Shown here in pieces: positions 10,978 through 22,871 of a stretch of 64,000 nt of DNA. Source of the DNA: Pleurostoma richardsiae (Eukaryota > Ascomycota > Sordariomycetes > Calosphaeriales > Pleurostomataceae). Position 1 is the first letter of the stretch, and every line of letters starts with the position of its first letter. The notes under the pieces were generated by a model. The model saw only the letters and a program-made list of their open reading frames with translations. It ran no database searches and was not told the origin of the DNA. Location: positions 189,985 through 253,984 of the forward strand of contig JANBVO010000050.1 in assembly GCA_030052745.1 (NCBI GenBank), written 5' to 3'. Both the position numbers and the translations under genes were made by a program.

Positions 10978-11375
10978 CCTGCATCAATGGGGACGGAGAG
11001 GAGAGGAAAAATCGCAATAAAGAGAAGCCAGACAAAGGAGAACCCAAGGGCAGCCGGAGTAAATGATTTGGAGGGGCAATTGACGATGTTGGCAGTTCAC
11101 TCCGCAAAAGCTTTGATGCTTAAGCCCTGTCTGCTCGGGTTTGGCTGTGTTTGGGACGGCCCGAGATGTCGTTGCCCACGGCAACGCTGAGGGTGATCCG
11201 TGCACACCAGTCGATGTGGCGCTCCTCTTTATGTGGCTTTGCTAGTGTGGCTCACTCACGCTACTACGATTAGCCGTGCCGGTCAGGTTTCCGGCTTCTG
11301 GCGATCGAAAATCCTCGGAGGCATCTCGACACTTGTGAGCTACCTTCCGCTGCCCAAACAGCTCCTGCAGAGGCG
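10978..11375. promoter_or_regulatory. divergent promoter region, kinesin / AIM24
   Basis: About 400 bp separate the two divergent start codons. No core element could be identified by eye. Confidence 0.4.
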
Positions 11376-12665
11376 ATGCGCGGTCAATTGCCCTTGACGC
11401 GGGCCTCCCGAACCCTGCGTCTGCAGCGGAGGCCGCAATATGTCTGCTTGCAATGCCGGGCCATCCAGATCAGCGCGACGCCCACGACCGAGTCGCCGAA
11501 AACTGGAGGCGACGCATTCGGAGCTCCTGGTGATGGACTGAGGGACACGGCCGGTAAGCAACCCAGCTCTCTCGATTATCTGGCCGTGCCCTAACATGTC
11601 GTGATCTCATAGATGCACGATTCGAAGTGCTGGGCTCGCCATACTCGCTGCTCTCAGTTACGCTCTCGGCTTCCCAGAAGCTGTATACAAGGCGGGGAAC
11701 CCTCGTCTCCGTCGCAGGCAAGGCACAAAACGTACGCTGAACTCCTGTTACACTATTATTCTGAGATTTACGAGGCAAGCTGACAAGGTCCCATGATACA
11801 GGCTCAATCGACCCTCTCCCTGCTCTCCCCAATCCGCCACGCCCTTCTCGGCCGACCTTTCCTCTACCAACGCATCACCTCCACGACGCCCCTCACTACC
11901 CTGATCGCGACCAAGTCTCCGAACACGACCTTCAGCATCCTCCACCTCGACGGTACCACCGACTGGGTCGTCGCCCAGCGCACCGCCCTCCTCGCCTGGA
12001 CCGGCCACACCCTGACCATCAGCCCGCGCATCCAGCGCGGCCTGTCGGTCGCCCACTGGGGCAGCTCCCACCTGACGGGCCGCGGCCTCGCCGCGCTCGC
12101 TTCCCCGGGCCAGACCTACCAGCTCACGCTCGAGGAGGGCGAGGAGCTCGTGCTGCACCCCAGCCACGTGGTCGCCTACTCGGTCAACCGCAACCCGCCG
12201 CTGCCCTTCCGGCTGCGCAGCTCGAGCCTGCGGCTGCAGGTCCCCTCGGTGCCGGAGGCCTGGGTGCCCGCGGGGGTGGCGCGCTTCTGGGCGGCGATGC
12301 GCGACACTGGCACGTACAAGGCGGCCGCGCGGGCGCTGTTCGCGCTGCGCACGGCGGCGCGCCGGTCGCTGTGGGGCGACCGGCTGTTCCTACAGTTCCG
12401 CGGCCCGGCGACGATCGTGATGTCCAGCAGGGGGGCGCGCATCCGCGACGTGCTCACGCGGGACGACGTCAACGAGATCGCGGACGCGGAGGCGGGCGTG
12501 GTGCCCAAGGCGGTGGAGCTGGCGGTGGCGCCGCCGAAGAGGGAGGCGGAGGCGGCGCTCTCGAGCAAGGACGAGGCGCCGGTGGCCATCCACGTGGCGA
12601 GCGTGGGGGGAGACGGGAAGGTGCAGTTCGAGGACGTCAAGGACCTGAAGGACTTTGTGCGGTGA
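11376..12665 (+). CDS. AIM24: altered inheritance of mitochondria protein 24 (AIM24), mitochondrial
   Basis: Three exons: 11376-11553, 11613-11731, 11802-12665; 386 aa. The introns are 59 and 70 nt with GTAAGC and GTACGC donors. The basic N-terminus ([19 protein letters not shown]) looks like a mitochondrial presequence. The body has the family blocks: [76 protein letters not shown] and [18 protein letters not shown]24 is an inner-membrane protein that in yeast supports MICOS and respiratory complexes. The last ~60 residues are charged and poorly conserved. The third exon has very high GC3, which produces the long shadow frames there. Confidence 0.9.
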
Positions 12666-14296
12666 CGGGGGTGTTGATGCCGCCCGCGGAGACGCGAGAC
12701 GCGGTTGGGTGTCCTTGCATATCATTTTCTCTATGTACCAACAATGCTACAAGCCATGCATCATGTGTTCCATGACCTCCGCATACGAACCACACTAGTT
12801 AGTGCTACTGTAGGACTACGCGATGGACGTGTTGGGAGCTTCTTGCTTGGGCAGTAAAGCTGGATGTACGCGTGCTCGGCCGACTGGGTTCGGGCGTCAT
12901 GTCAGCAGAACCTACCAAGAGCCGAGGGGTGGCCCATCCCGCAACCTGCTTGAATAAGCTTGATGACCGATGTATGAGAAATGTGACAAGTGGTTGTTGT
13001 TCCGAATTCCGAAGAAGCATGTGAGTGAGGCCAGCCAGGGCTCTTGTACGTCGCAGCTCCGAATCCGAGCACGTCAAGTCGTGCGTCCTTGTGATGATGA
13101 TATTGTCCCGCCCGCCCTCGCCTCTTCGCTGACCCCGAGGGTTCCCAGACCCGAACGACGAGCACGATGCAGCAGGCCTATCAGGTCAGATTGGAATCCT
13201 TCGGGCGGTAGAATTTCCTTGTTGGGACGTCAGACTCCGAAGACCACCTCTAACTCCGCTTACTCCGTAACCTGAACATCGTATATCAGAAAGACAGAAG
13301 GTCGAGGAGAAAAGACCACTGCAAAGGGACCAGAGTAGCTGGGGAGTGCGAGGTACCTAATGAAATGGCCCGCCTCGGTCTCCGAGCGCCAAGGGAGCCC
13401 TACGGCAAGACTCCACCGGCGCCGTCAGGAGATCTCGCCAAGGGAGCGGGAGACTTGCGGCCAATGGTGCCGTAGAATGATTAGATCTTCCCCATGCTCG
13501 GCTCCTCGCGCTTTCGCCTGCCAGAAATTAAAGCCGAGCCACGCCTCTCGCCCGAGTCCGAAACGGTTCGCCCGCTGCCCCCCTGACTGACCGGGTGTTT
13601 GATGGCAACCAAGATGTCGCCATATCTGGACTAGCAGCTGTAATCATTTGATGTCTGCACTATGGAATGCTTTTGGAGAAGCATGAGGGTGTGTACGAGC
13701 TTGTAGGCGACCTTCCATAGGCGTATAGGGATGGATGGAAGCATGCTGACAAGGACTCTTCGCCGTGGAAGTCCTCGTGGTCAAGCTATCACAACCTCGT
13801 CAGCTTTGGCTCGCAGCTAGACAAAGCTAGGATAAAGGCATGCCATGTGTGTGCTGGCTAATCCGAACTAGTTAAGCAGAAGCCGGCTCGTCTCCCCCGC
13901 AAACCCGCTCCTCGGCCTTACGGTGGTTGGGTAGGACTGAGCCCGTATCCCCTTTTTGTTGGTCGGGTCCCCGAGGATGTGACTATCATACCGGGATGGT
14001 TGCAGGGGTCTGGATTTCTCAACTTTCTTTATGATACCTGGCCTGCCCTCCTCCCTCCTACCGTTGAGCCTCATCTTTCTTTTCGTCGACCTCTCTTGGC
14101 AGGTCCTCAGTTGCCATCGTTTAAATACCGTTCGCCATCTTCCTTTGTCCTCTTCCTCGAGCAACCTCTTCCTATTCCTCCTTCTCATCAGTCCCCCTTT
14201 CCCACTAGACCCTCGGACGCATTTTAATTTCGATCTACCGGGTACTCGTGCCGTCGAGATACAAGATCACAGAAGAGTCACTGAGAAGCAGACGGC
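12666..14296. other. intergenic, long promoter region of the MFS gene
   Basis: 1.6 kb without a supportable gene. The last 300 bases are strongly pyrimidine-rich (CT tracts at about 14040-14220), as is usual just upstream of fungal transcription starts. Confidence 0.5.
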
Positions 14297-15895
14297 ATGG
14301 CCCGCTCACGCGCCAACTCAGACTCCTCGATGACGCTCGAAGGCCACCGCACAAGCGGAGAGAAGGATGCTGCTCCTTACCACGACGCCGCGGCCACTAG
14401 CGCCCGGCCCTCGCTGGAGCGCATCCCCTCGCAGAACCAGGAGACCGAGGCCAACATCTGGCCCGACCCTGACAATGTCGTCGAGGCGGACCTCGAGAAG
14501 GGCGGCGCCGTGCCCACGCCGCCCCCCGCGGCGCCTCCCGGCATGAACCCGGCCGACTTCCCCGACGGCGGCATGCAGGCGTGGCTGGTGGTGTTCGGCG
14601 GCTGGTGCGGGCTGTTCTGCACGTTCGGGCTCATCAACTGCATCGGTGTCTTCCAGGAGTACTACGTCGCCGGCCCGCTGAGCGACTACAGCAACTCGGC
14701 CATCTCGTGGATCCCGTCGATGGAGGTGTGGGGGATGACCTTCTTTGGCCTGATTGTAAGTCGCCCAAGGAAGACCACTTACACTACCTGACCCTCTAAC
14801 GCTGTGGCTTCCAGTTCGGCCGGCTGTTCGACACGTACGGCCCGCGGTGGCTCCTCATCATCGGCACCATCTTCTACGTCTTCGGCCTGATGATGGTCTC
14901 CCTGTCCAAAGAGTACTACCAGTTCTTCCTCTCGCAGGGCGTTGTCGCCGCCATCGGCTCCTCCGCCGTCTTCAACGCCTGCATGTCCTCCGTGGTCTCG
15001 TGGTTCTTCCGCCGCCGCGCCGCCGCCTTCGGCATCATGGTGTCGGGCTCGTCGCTCGGCGGCGTCGTCCTGCCCATCATGATGACCCACATGATCCGCG
15101 AGGTCGGCTTCCCCTGGGCCATCCGCACCGTCGCCTTCCTCTTCCTGTTCCTGCTCAGCATCGCCTGCCTCACCGTCCGCAGCAGACTGCCGCCGCGGCC
15201 GCGGCCGCTGGTCGTGAAGGAGTATTTGGCTGGCTTCAAGGAGCCTGTGTTCACGCTCACCATCGTCGCGTCCTTCCTGTTCTTCTGGGGCATGTTCCTG
15301 CCCTTCAACTACATCATCCTGGAGGCACAGACCGTCGGCGTCCGCGCGGGTCTCGTTGAGTACCTCCTGCCCATCATCAACGCTGTTAGGTAAGAGATCG
15401 ACCCCCTGCGCCCGCACATGCTCCGTCCAAGCGACAAGAACACCCACTGACAATCTCTCCTCCAGTGTCGTCGGCCGAATCGCCCCTGGCATCGTCGCCG
15501 ACCGCGTCGGCCGCTACAACGTCGTCATCTTCATCACCGCCCTCTCCGCCGTCATCACCCTGGCTCTCTGGATCCCGGGAAAGAGCGCCGCCGCCATCAT
15601 CGTGTACGCGATTCTCTTCGGCTTCAGCTCCGGCGGCTTTATCAGTTTGGCCCCGACCTGCATCGCCCAGATCTCCGACATCCGCCAGATCGGTGTGCGC
15701 ACAGGAACCGCCTTCGCAGTGCAGAGCTTCGGCGCGCTGACCGGTTCGCCCATCGCGGGCGCGATCCTCAGCGCCCAGGGCGGCACGAGCTACTTGGGCC
15801 TGCAGCTGTTCTGCGGGTGCACGATGGCGGCCAGCGTGGTGGTGTTCATAGCGGCGAGGACGCTGCAGGTCGGAATGAAGCTCAAGAAGGTGTAA
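14297..15895 (+). CDS. MFS transporter, monocarboxylate (MCH)-like
   Basis: Exons 14297-14755, 14815-15389 and 15466-15895 encode 487 aa; the introns (59 and 76 nt) start GTAAGT/GTAAGA. A cytosolic acidic N-terminus of ~85 residues precedes [15 protein letters not shown], the conserved opening of TM1 in the MCT/MCH family. Twelve hydrophobic segments follow, with [11 protein letters not shown] after TM2 and [16 protein letters not shown] in the second half. Family members move monocarboxylates or, as in yeast MCH5, riboflavin; the substrate here cannot be told. It is convergent with the amino-acid permease on the right, 473 bp between stops. Confidence 0.85.
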
Positions 15896-16368
15896 TTAGG
15901 CGTGCCCCCGCACAGAGCACAGTCGAGTTGTCGACCGGTCCCCCTGCTTTCCACGATGGAATCGTGGTTGTGGCCTTTTGGCGCGTTTGGAAAATCGTGC
16001 CTGTCCGGCGGTGTCCGGCGGCACTGAAGATACCACTCTGGAGTTTCGGTAGAAAGGCCTGCTTCCAGGACGGAATGTCATCATAGAGAATATTGTCATG
16101 GAGTAAAAATGGGCCATAGAAATAATGCATCGCAGGCTGAAGATGCAGTCATGCCCTCTTGCGCAACTTGATCGACTACGTTTCGGTGTTGTGAACTTGG
16201 AATCCCGGTCGGCGTCAAGCCATGTCTCACACCTGGCACCTCAGCCTACACACGTCACACGTCCGAATCATAGTCACGGTCTCCAGTTGTTCACTTATGT
16301 ATGTGAAGCAATCTAAGCGAGGGTATCTAAGGGAGGACGGACTTCTTCATGTCTCAGCCTCAATCCGC
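15896..16368. other. convergent 3' flanks
   Basis: The region between two converging stop codons. No gene or clear terminator motif is visible. Confidence 0.4.
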
Positions 16369-18084
16369 CTACGCGTCATCGCCAGATGTCTCCCCAGGCT
16401 CGTCGCTCCCTCTCCTCTTCCTCCTGCCGAGGCACAGCATCCGCAGCACCTCGTTCCAGAAGCCCTCCGGCTCGGTAGTCAGCGACGCCTCGTACGCGTC
16501 GATGATGGGCTTGTCCCAGACCAGGTCAGCCTGCGCCGGCGGGACCACCCTGGTGCGCCGGAACACCTTCCACCCGCCGTAGGTGAGGACGGCGACGAAC
16601 ACCATGGTGTAGTACGAGAAGAAGGTGCCGACATCCCAGTAGCCGGGCAGGAACGTCGTGTAGCCGTAGCACCCGACCGTGACGGTCATGCCGACGACGC
16701 CGACCCACGCGCAGTAGGGCTGCGCCCAGCCGACGTAGGGCAGGGTGCGGCGGTCGACGCCCTGCGCCTTGAGCGCGCGGTGGAAGAAGATGTAGGTGAC
16801 GGACATGATGATGTAGTCGATGAGCTGCGCCGCCTCGGTCAGGTTGGCGAACCACTGCACCGCCTGCGCCGTGCCGCTCGACACGCACAGGAAGGACAGC
16901 AGCGGGAAGATCATGGTCACGGCGAAGCAGTAGATGGGGATGCCGCTCTTGGTGCACTTCATGAAGATGCGTGGCGCCTGGCCCTCCAGGGCGAGCCCGT
17001 ACAGCGAGCGCATCGCGCAGTACGTGTAGGCGTTGCCGGCCGAGAAGATGGACGTCACCAGCAGGGCGTTGGTGATGTGCGGCAGCACGGCGACGCCCAT
17101 GTTCTGCATGGCCACCACGTAGGGCGAGCCGGCGGCGGTGCCGCTGGCGGCGTTCTCGTTGAGCTTCGGGTCGTTGTAGGGGATGATGATGCCGACGCAG
17201 AGGGCGCCGCCGATGAAGAAGAAGCCGAAGCGCCAGTACATGGTCTTGAAGGCCTGCTTGAGGTAGGTGCGCGGGCGCTGCGTCTCGCCGGCCACCATGG
17301 CGAGGTACTCGGGGCCGACGATGGTGAAGGCGGCGGACCACAGCGCGCCCAGGAAGCCCTCGAAGCGGCCGAGGGCGCCGGTGGTGATGGACGCGGCGAA
17401 GGAGCCCGGGTTGTTCCAGTAGCGGAAGCCGTACGCGTCGTGCTGGGGGTTGCCGCCGACCATGGTGACGAAGGTGAAGGAGAAGACGATGAGGATGAGC
17501 AGCAGCTTGCCGCTGGACAGCCAGAACTCGGCCTCGCCGTACCAGCGCACGGCGAAGACGTTGAGCACGGCGTACAGCACGACGCAGCCTGCGCAGACGG
17601 CGGCGACCGGGATGTCGTCGCGCCAGAAGGTGAGGACCAGGTTGAGCGCGGAGACCTCGAAGGGGATGAGGGTCGCCTCGTAGAGGAAGAAGTTCCAGCC
17701 CGTCATGAAGCCGAAGGCCTCGTCCACCCACTTGCCAGCCATACGCACAAAGGAGCCGGACACAGGCATGTAGACGGCCATCTCGGCCATGCAGTTGTTG
17801 ACCAGCGCCAGCAAGCACGAGTACAGCGCGTACGCGATCAGTAGGCTGCCGGGCCCGCCGCTGATGAGCCCGTTGGCAATCGACACGAACAGCGCCGTGC
17901 CAATCGATCCGCCGACGGCGATGAGCTGAATCTGTCGGTTGCCCAGGTTTCGCTTCAGCGAGTCCGCGTTGCCGGTGATCTCGACCAGCCCCTCGTGCAC
18001 GTCCGACTCGTAGCCCTTCTTCTCATCACCACCAGCGGCGCCGCTCCCCGCGATGCTCGGCTCGCGCTGTATCTCGGCCACCAT
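16369..18084 (-). CDS. amino-acid permease, YAT/APC family
   Basis: A single 571-codon exon from ATG 18084. A ~45-residue cytosolic N-terminus leads into LKRNLGNRQIQLIAVGGSIG, the signature of the fungal YAT family, with the GGSIGT loop of TM1 that binds the substrate alpha-carboxylate. Twelve membrane segments can be traced, e.g. AEMAVYMPVSGSFVRMAG (TM3 region) and GAALCVGIIIPYND. The C-terminus is cytosolic and basic with SDEPGE. It is a plasma-membrane proton symporter by family; closest in feel to general or AGP2-like permeases, but the substrate is undetermined. Extreme GC3 creates an antisense frame of 540 codons, which is not a gene. Confidence 0.88.
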   Translation of the reverse strand: MVAEIQREPSIAGSGAAGGDEKKGYESDVHEGLVEITGNADSLKRNLGNRQIQLIAVGGSIGTALFVSIANGLISGGPGSLLIAYALYSCLLALVNNCMAEMAVYMPVSGSFVRMAGKWVDEAFGFMTGWNFFLYEATLIPFEVSALNLVLTFWRDDIPVAAVCAGCVVLYAVLNVFAVRWYGEAEFWLSSGKLLLILIVFSFTFVTMVGGNPQHDAYGFRYWNNPGSFAASITTGALGRFEGFLGALWSAAFTIVGPEYLAMVAGETQRPRTYLKQAFKTMYWRFGFFFIGGALCVGIIIPYNDPKLNENAASGTAAGSPYVVAMQNMGVAVLPHITNALLVTSIFSAGNAYTYCAMRSLYGLALEGQAPRIFMKCTKSGIPIYCFAVTMIFPLLSFLCVSSGTAQAVQWFANLTEAAQLIDYIIMSVTYIFFHRALKAQGVDRRTLPYVGWAQPYCAWVGVVGMTVTVGCYGYTTFLPGYWDVGTFFSYYTMVFVAVLTYGGWKVFRRTRVVPPAQADLVWDKPIIDAYEASLTTEPEGFWNEVLRMLCLGRRKRRGSDEPGETSGDDA

Positions 18085-18647
18085 CTTCGATGCTTATCTC
18101 GTGCCTCAGTCCTCGTTCTTCTTCCTTTTCGCGTCTTCCTGCTCGAGGGAAGACAATGAGACGTGTATTGAGGGTCGAGGATCGAGAAGAGGTCGAGAGA
18201 CGACGAGAGCTCCAGGAACACCATCACACGACTCGCGCGGGATGTGTCTCGGTTATTAAGACGCAGACCCTGATCACCGCCTGCCCCAGATTGCGGATGG
18301 CGGATTGCGGACTGCGGCACCCACCGCCCTGGATCCTCGCCGTCGTGTAACCCCCCAGAACCGAGGGTATGCCCCCCAAATACCCCCCACTGGATGCGGG
18401 ATACGGGGACTCCAATTGGGAGAGGCTGGGAGAGGCGAATCTCTTCACCGTGATTGGCAACGTTACCGTCCCTACAGGGGCTTGAGGGGGGCCAGAGGAA
18501 GGCCAACGGGGGCCTCCAGCTATCACCGACAGCACGCTTGACGTCAGAGTCGCCTGCAGGAAGACGAACGCTAAGTCCATCCAGGCAGGCCAGTCCCGCT
18601 AAAGTGTGTGTTGCGACAGGGCGGGCGAGGTGGTCTCGGGCGACCCT

Positions 18648-18684
18648 CTTATCGACGGCGAGGCACGAATAAGGGCCCTTATCT
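18648..18684 (-). promoter_or_regulatory. pair of GATA motifs upstream of the permease
   Basis: Two GATAAG cores on the minus strand (plus-strand TTATC at 18649 and 18679), 30 bp apart and ~570-600 bp upstream of the permease ATG. AreA/NIT2 GATA factors activate fungal amino-acid permeases through paired GATA sites. The link is inferred from position only. Confidence 0.25.
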
Positions 18685-19906
18685 GCGAGGTATTTTCCCG
18701 CTTCGCCACAGCAAAAGACGACGTTTTTTCCCCTTGTGTTGGTCTTTTGTGGATTGTTACGTACAAGTTTTCATGGTACGGCGACGGTGCCTGGATCTAA
18801 TGCACGCTTCTGGATTAAGGGTCCGGGACGGCGAGGCTCACGCTGTAATTGCCTTTCCCAGGTGTGCTACAGTGTCTCACAATTTCTTCGACTTCCTTTG
18901 TTTCCCTTTCTCGGTTGCGTCGCCGCTAAAATGGGCGGCGAGTCACGCTGAAGATACTGTACCTCTACGCACACGGCACGCAAGTTCAGTTACCATTCGC
19001 AACTCGGCTTCTACTACATCTGTCCTTGCGAATCTCATAGGGTTGCGAATAAGCTCTTACACAAAATGGTGAGATTGCAGAAGGCGTGATAACAGTCATC
19101 TCTATTTCGAATTGAACTCCGCAAGGGATATAGGATGCTGGTCCAGTCCCTTTTGAACAGCATTTGCCGTTCTCAATCAAGAAGACGTGTGTGAGAGCAC
19201 GAGAGTACGGAATATTGTTGTCTTTCGAGCCTACACATGAGATTCTGCGTAGACAGTGGAATCATGCAGTATTGCGAGCAAAACTTTCAATGAATACACT
19301 CACCATCTAAGATGTCAACAGAGCTAGAAGAACCACCGTTCACGCACCAGGTCCATCTCGTTGCAGCAGCAATTCAGACAAGGAGTTCTCGCTGCAACTG
19401 GGTATGCTAGAGGACAGTCGGCGAAGGAGAAGCCTAGCTTTAATGTCTTGTACTGCTGCAAAGATTGGATCGAAGGCCATCCCCCCGAAGAAGTGCTCAG
19501 GGTCACTCTTGTAACCATTTACATTGACCAGAAATGCTGGTCCAGAAATGTAAACCAGAACATAGCCCGTAAAGACTACTCCGGCAACTACAAGATCCAG
19601 AGCACCGGAGGTATCAAACTATGATCGTGACAACAGTGGCCTGAATGAAGTCTTAATAAGGTCAACTAGCGGCAACTTGGCGCATCTAAACCAGCCGCCA
19701 CACCTTAACCGTTCCTCGTTACCTTATCAACCTACCCGGCTAGCTCATATACGATAAGTCATAAAGAATATGAGCAAAGTATCAAGAAACACCAAGTAGG
19801 GATCTAAATCATGTTGAAAAACTGGAACTCAAAGGCTGAGCGGTATGCCCCTAACGAACACGCTTATAGACTACCTGCCCGACGTACCACATCCCCCTCA
19901 CATTAG
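18685..19906. other. intergenic, no gene recognised
   Basis: This continues the permease upstream region into the 3' flank of the dehydrogenase gene. Short ORFs only. Confidence 0.4.
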
Positions 19907-20904
19907 TTACTCGATCCATCCTCCCTTCTTCATCTCTTTACTTGTCCACTCCTCAAGCCTCGCAGCCAGATCCAGATCCTTGGCTGCCGAGCTCTGGTAG
20001 CTCGGCTCCACGAGGACCGACCTCTGGCAATAGTACATCCCGCTCTGCTGCCTCTTCATGCCGGGACTCGCCGCGCAGAAGACGCTCGACCAGGAACCCT
20101 CGTCCCCGCCCACACGCACCAGGCTGGCGACCAGCCTCAGCCACATCGACAGCGACTCGACGTGCTCGCCGAGCTGGCTCTCCACCACTCCGGGGTGCAC
20201 GGCGGCCGTCCAGATCTCGCCCCCTCCGGCCTTGGCCTTGGCCGAGTCTGGGCCGTACAGCTTGTTGAGGGTCTTGATATGCAGGATATTCGCGAGCTTG
20301 GACTGGCCGTAGCGATCCATAGGCGCGCTGTTCTTGAGAGAGATGTCATCGAAGTTGATCCCTCCCTTCGGCGCGACAAGGTGGCCCGACGACGTCACCC
20401 CCACGATACGCACACTTCCGGGGGGGAGACCCTTGGCAGTGGCGAGAAGCAGGGGCAGGAGGTGGTACGTGAAGACCCAGTGGGCGATATAGTTGGTCTG
20501 GAACTGGGCCTCGTAGCCGTCCTTGCTGATCTCGAATGGGGTGGCCATGATGCCTGCGTTGTTGACGAGGCCGTGCAGCGCGGTCTCTTTGGACAAGAAC
20601 TCCTTGGCCGCGGAGACGACGCTAGACAGCGAGAGATGGTCCATCTCTAGGATACTGATGTGGGCGTTTGGGTAGAGTGCCTTGATACCCTTGGTGGCCT
20701 TTGCCCCTTTGGTCTGGGAGCGAGCGCACAGGTAGACGTGGGCGCCGTGCTGTGCGAGTCGTGCAACGGTATAGTAGCCGCTGCTGTAAGGTAAGCATCA
20801 TGTTCCTGGTGAAAGGAGGGATACACTGACATGCCAGAGGTACCGCCCGTGACGATGTACACTTTGCCGGTGAGGTCCGGCAGAGAATCAGGATGAAACG
20901 TCAT
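19907..20904 (-). CDS. short-chain dehydrogenase/reductase (SDR)
   Basis: Exons 20904-20831 and 20780-19907, joined over a 50-nt intron with a GTCAGT donor and CAG acceptor, give 315 aa. The join rebuilds VYIVTGGTSGIGYYTVARL, the TGxxxGIG dinucleotide-binding turn of classical SDRs. Further marks are HVYLCARS (beta 2), LVNNAGIM, the S in VGVTSSGH and the catalytic YGQSKLAN (YxxxK). The longer C-terminal half (VHPGVVESQL...) resembles WW-domain-oxidoreductase/retinol-dehydrogenase-type fungal SDRs. It uses NAD(P)(H); the substrate is unknown. Confidence 0.85.
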
Positions 20905-21640
20905 CCTTGCTGGCAGGTGTGTCGAATAAGATCGAAGGCTGATATTGTGTATAGGTCTCAGTATAGTGAATAAGTATTGCTAGAGAGTCTAAGTCCAACT
21001 GAGAATAGATGCCGATGAAGGACAGAAGCATCAGGATGTCATGCAGGCGGCCCTGAACCTCTTTATAGGTAGGTGAAAGGTCAGGACGAGACGACGGAAG
21101 TCCGCTCCGCGCCATATTTCCGTTCGAGTCTGAAACGAATCCCGCGGGTTCGGCACCCTGCACAGCCCCTCTGTACGCGAATCGAAGCTCGAATTGACTG
21201 CTGAATCGTATCAACTCCCAATGTTCCACGAAGATGAAGCCATCGAAGGATTGCGCCCCGTCTGATTCTGGTTAAGCGCGAGTGTGAGCCAGCTGCATGA
21301 CACCATCGCTCATTAGGCCTAGATCAATTGACTTAGTACTGAGCTGACCATTCACAGCGGAACTTCTCTTTGTTGCGCCAAGGCTGTGGATTGAATAACA
21401 TGGACGCCATACCTGTTGAGGCGTAGGCTCTTTATTCTCCGGTGCAATGCATTCCGACGCCACCTCACTTGGTGAAGCAGCTGATGCTTTGGACTTCAAG
21501 CTGCTGGGGATAGACGGGCGTGCTGTTCGTCCGATCGGCGTGTATCTTTGCCATGCGTGGCTGCCGCTAGATGCGCGGGCGCTGGGATCTCCCGGCACGG
21601 CATAACCAACTCACCCTCCTCCACCCCGTCGGGTCCGACC
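20905..21640. other. intergenic between divergent SDR and bZIP genes
   Basis: Upstream regions of both neighbours. No other gene is recognised. Confidence 0.4.
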
Positions 21641-22641
21641 ATGGCTAGCATCAGCCAAGCTGGGCCTCAGCCTGGATGGCTGCCGAGCCCAGGAGCACCT
21701 GCTTCTCGAATCGTGGTAGCACCCATGCCGCAGCTTGCCGAAGTGGGTTGCGTTACCCTGAACAATGCATCAGGCAGGACCTGCTGACTATGCATACGTA
21801 GGCTGTAGACGATGACGACGACTGGACTGGAACCACGGATGCGAGATCTCGCAGAAAGATACAGACCAGACTCAACACAAGGGCGTACCGAAAACGCCGC
21901 AAGACACTTCAAGCAGCATGCTCTGTAGTTTCTAACTCAGTCGGAGCTGAGCCCGGAATACCATGCTGGATAGAAGACCAGCAGGCGGTTTCCATGTTGC
22001 CAGCATCAGTTGCGAATAGGCTGCGTGAAACTGGCGCGCCAGTCATCCGTCGCAAATCTGCACCGCCTCGCAAGCAGGCCCTCCCCGACCAAATCTTCTT
22101 CCCCCTGGCGCCAGACCACCTCATCGTTCTCATCCAGTACAACGTCCTCCGCGCCAGCAGGTACAACCGCGACCTCCTCCTGGGCTCCGGCCTCTTCGCC
22201 CCCGGCACCCTGAGCGAGTGCGACGCCTCCATCACGCACACCCTCCCGCCCCTCGCCTCGCCGGCCCTCCTGCCCCCGGCGCTGCACCCGACGGCCCTGC
22301 AGCGCGCGGTGCCGCACGAGGACTGGATCGACCTCATGCCGCATCCGGCGTGGCGCGACAACCTGATTGCGGCGGCGGGGAAGTACGACGAGGAGGCCAT
22401 GTGGTCGGACTGCCTCGGGGGCCTCTTCGAGGGGTTCCCGGCCGACGAGGTCGAGAGGCGGGGCGTGGCGGCGTGGTCGCCGTCGTGGGACGTCAGCGGC
22501 TGGGAGATGTCGGAGGGGTTCAAGGTGCGGTGGGGGTGGCTGTTCAGGGGCTGCGAGGAGGTCGTACTCGAGGCGACTAATCGGTGGAGGAGGCAGAGAG
22601 GTGAGGAGGCGATGGTTTGGGAGATTGATGAGCTCGAGTGA
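21641..22641 (+). CDS. bZIP transcription factor with DUF3425 domain
   Basis: Two exons are proposed: 21641-21742 (MASISQAGPQPGW..., context ccgaccATGg) and 21802-22641, 313 aa. The acceptor at 21800-21801 (CGTAG) has a GCTGAC branch site nearby; the donor GTGGGT at 21743 is my choice among a few. Exon 2 opens with AVDDDDWTGTTDARSRRKIQ and then TRLNTRAYRKRRK, the basic region of fungal bZIPs of the N-x-R-A-Y-R type. The rest matches DUF3425: FPLAPDHLIVLIQYNVLRAS, LHPTALQRAVPHEDWIDLMP, DVSGWEMSEGFKVRWGWLF and a terminal NRWRRQRGEE. A long leucine zipper is not evident, usual for this group. The target genes are unknown; the SDR gene is divergent from it. Confidence 0.75.
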
Positions 22642-22871
22642 AATAGGACGGAAGGTGACTTTGAAGAGCTCGAGTTTGAGGGAAACGTTCGCAATGACGG
22701 CCCCTGATGTCCTTGGCTCGATGGCTGTACTACTGGACCACGGCTGATTCCGTGGATAGAAGTCTATACCGTTGCTTTAAGCAGAAGCGGTGATGCTTTA
22801 AAATGGAGCATAAGAAGCTTTCAGCAGCTGAAAAAAATATCTACATAAGCCTTAACCTGGTCTTCGAGATA

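Noticed and set aside
16222-17844. 540-codon plus-strand ORF opposite the permease
   Set aside because: Composition is Arg/His/Ala/Val/Asp-rich without motifs, and it mirrors the high-GC3 permease codons; an antisense artefact.
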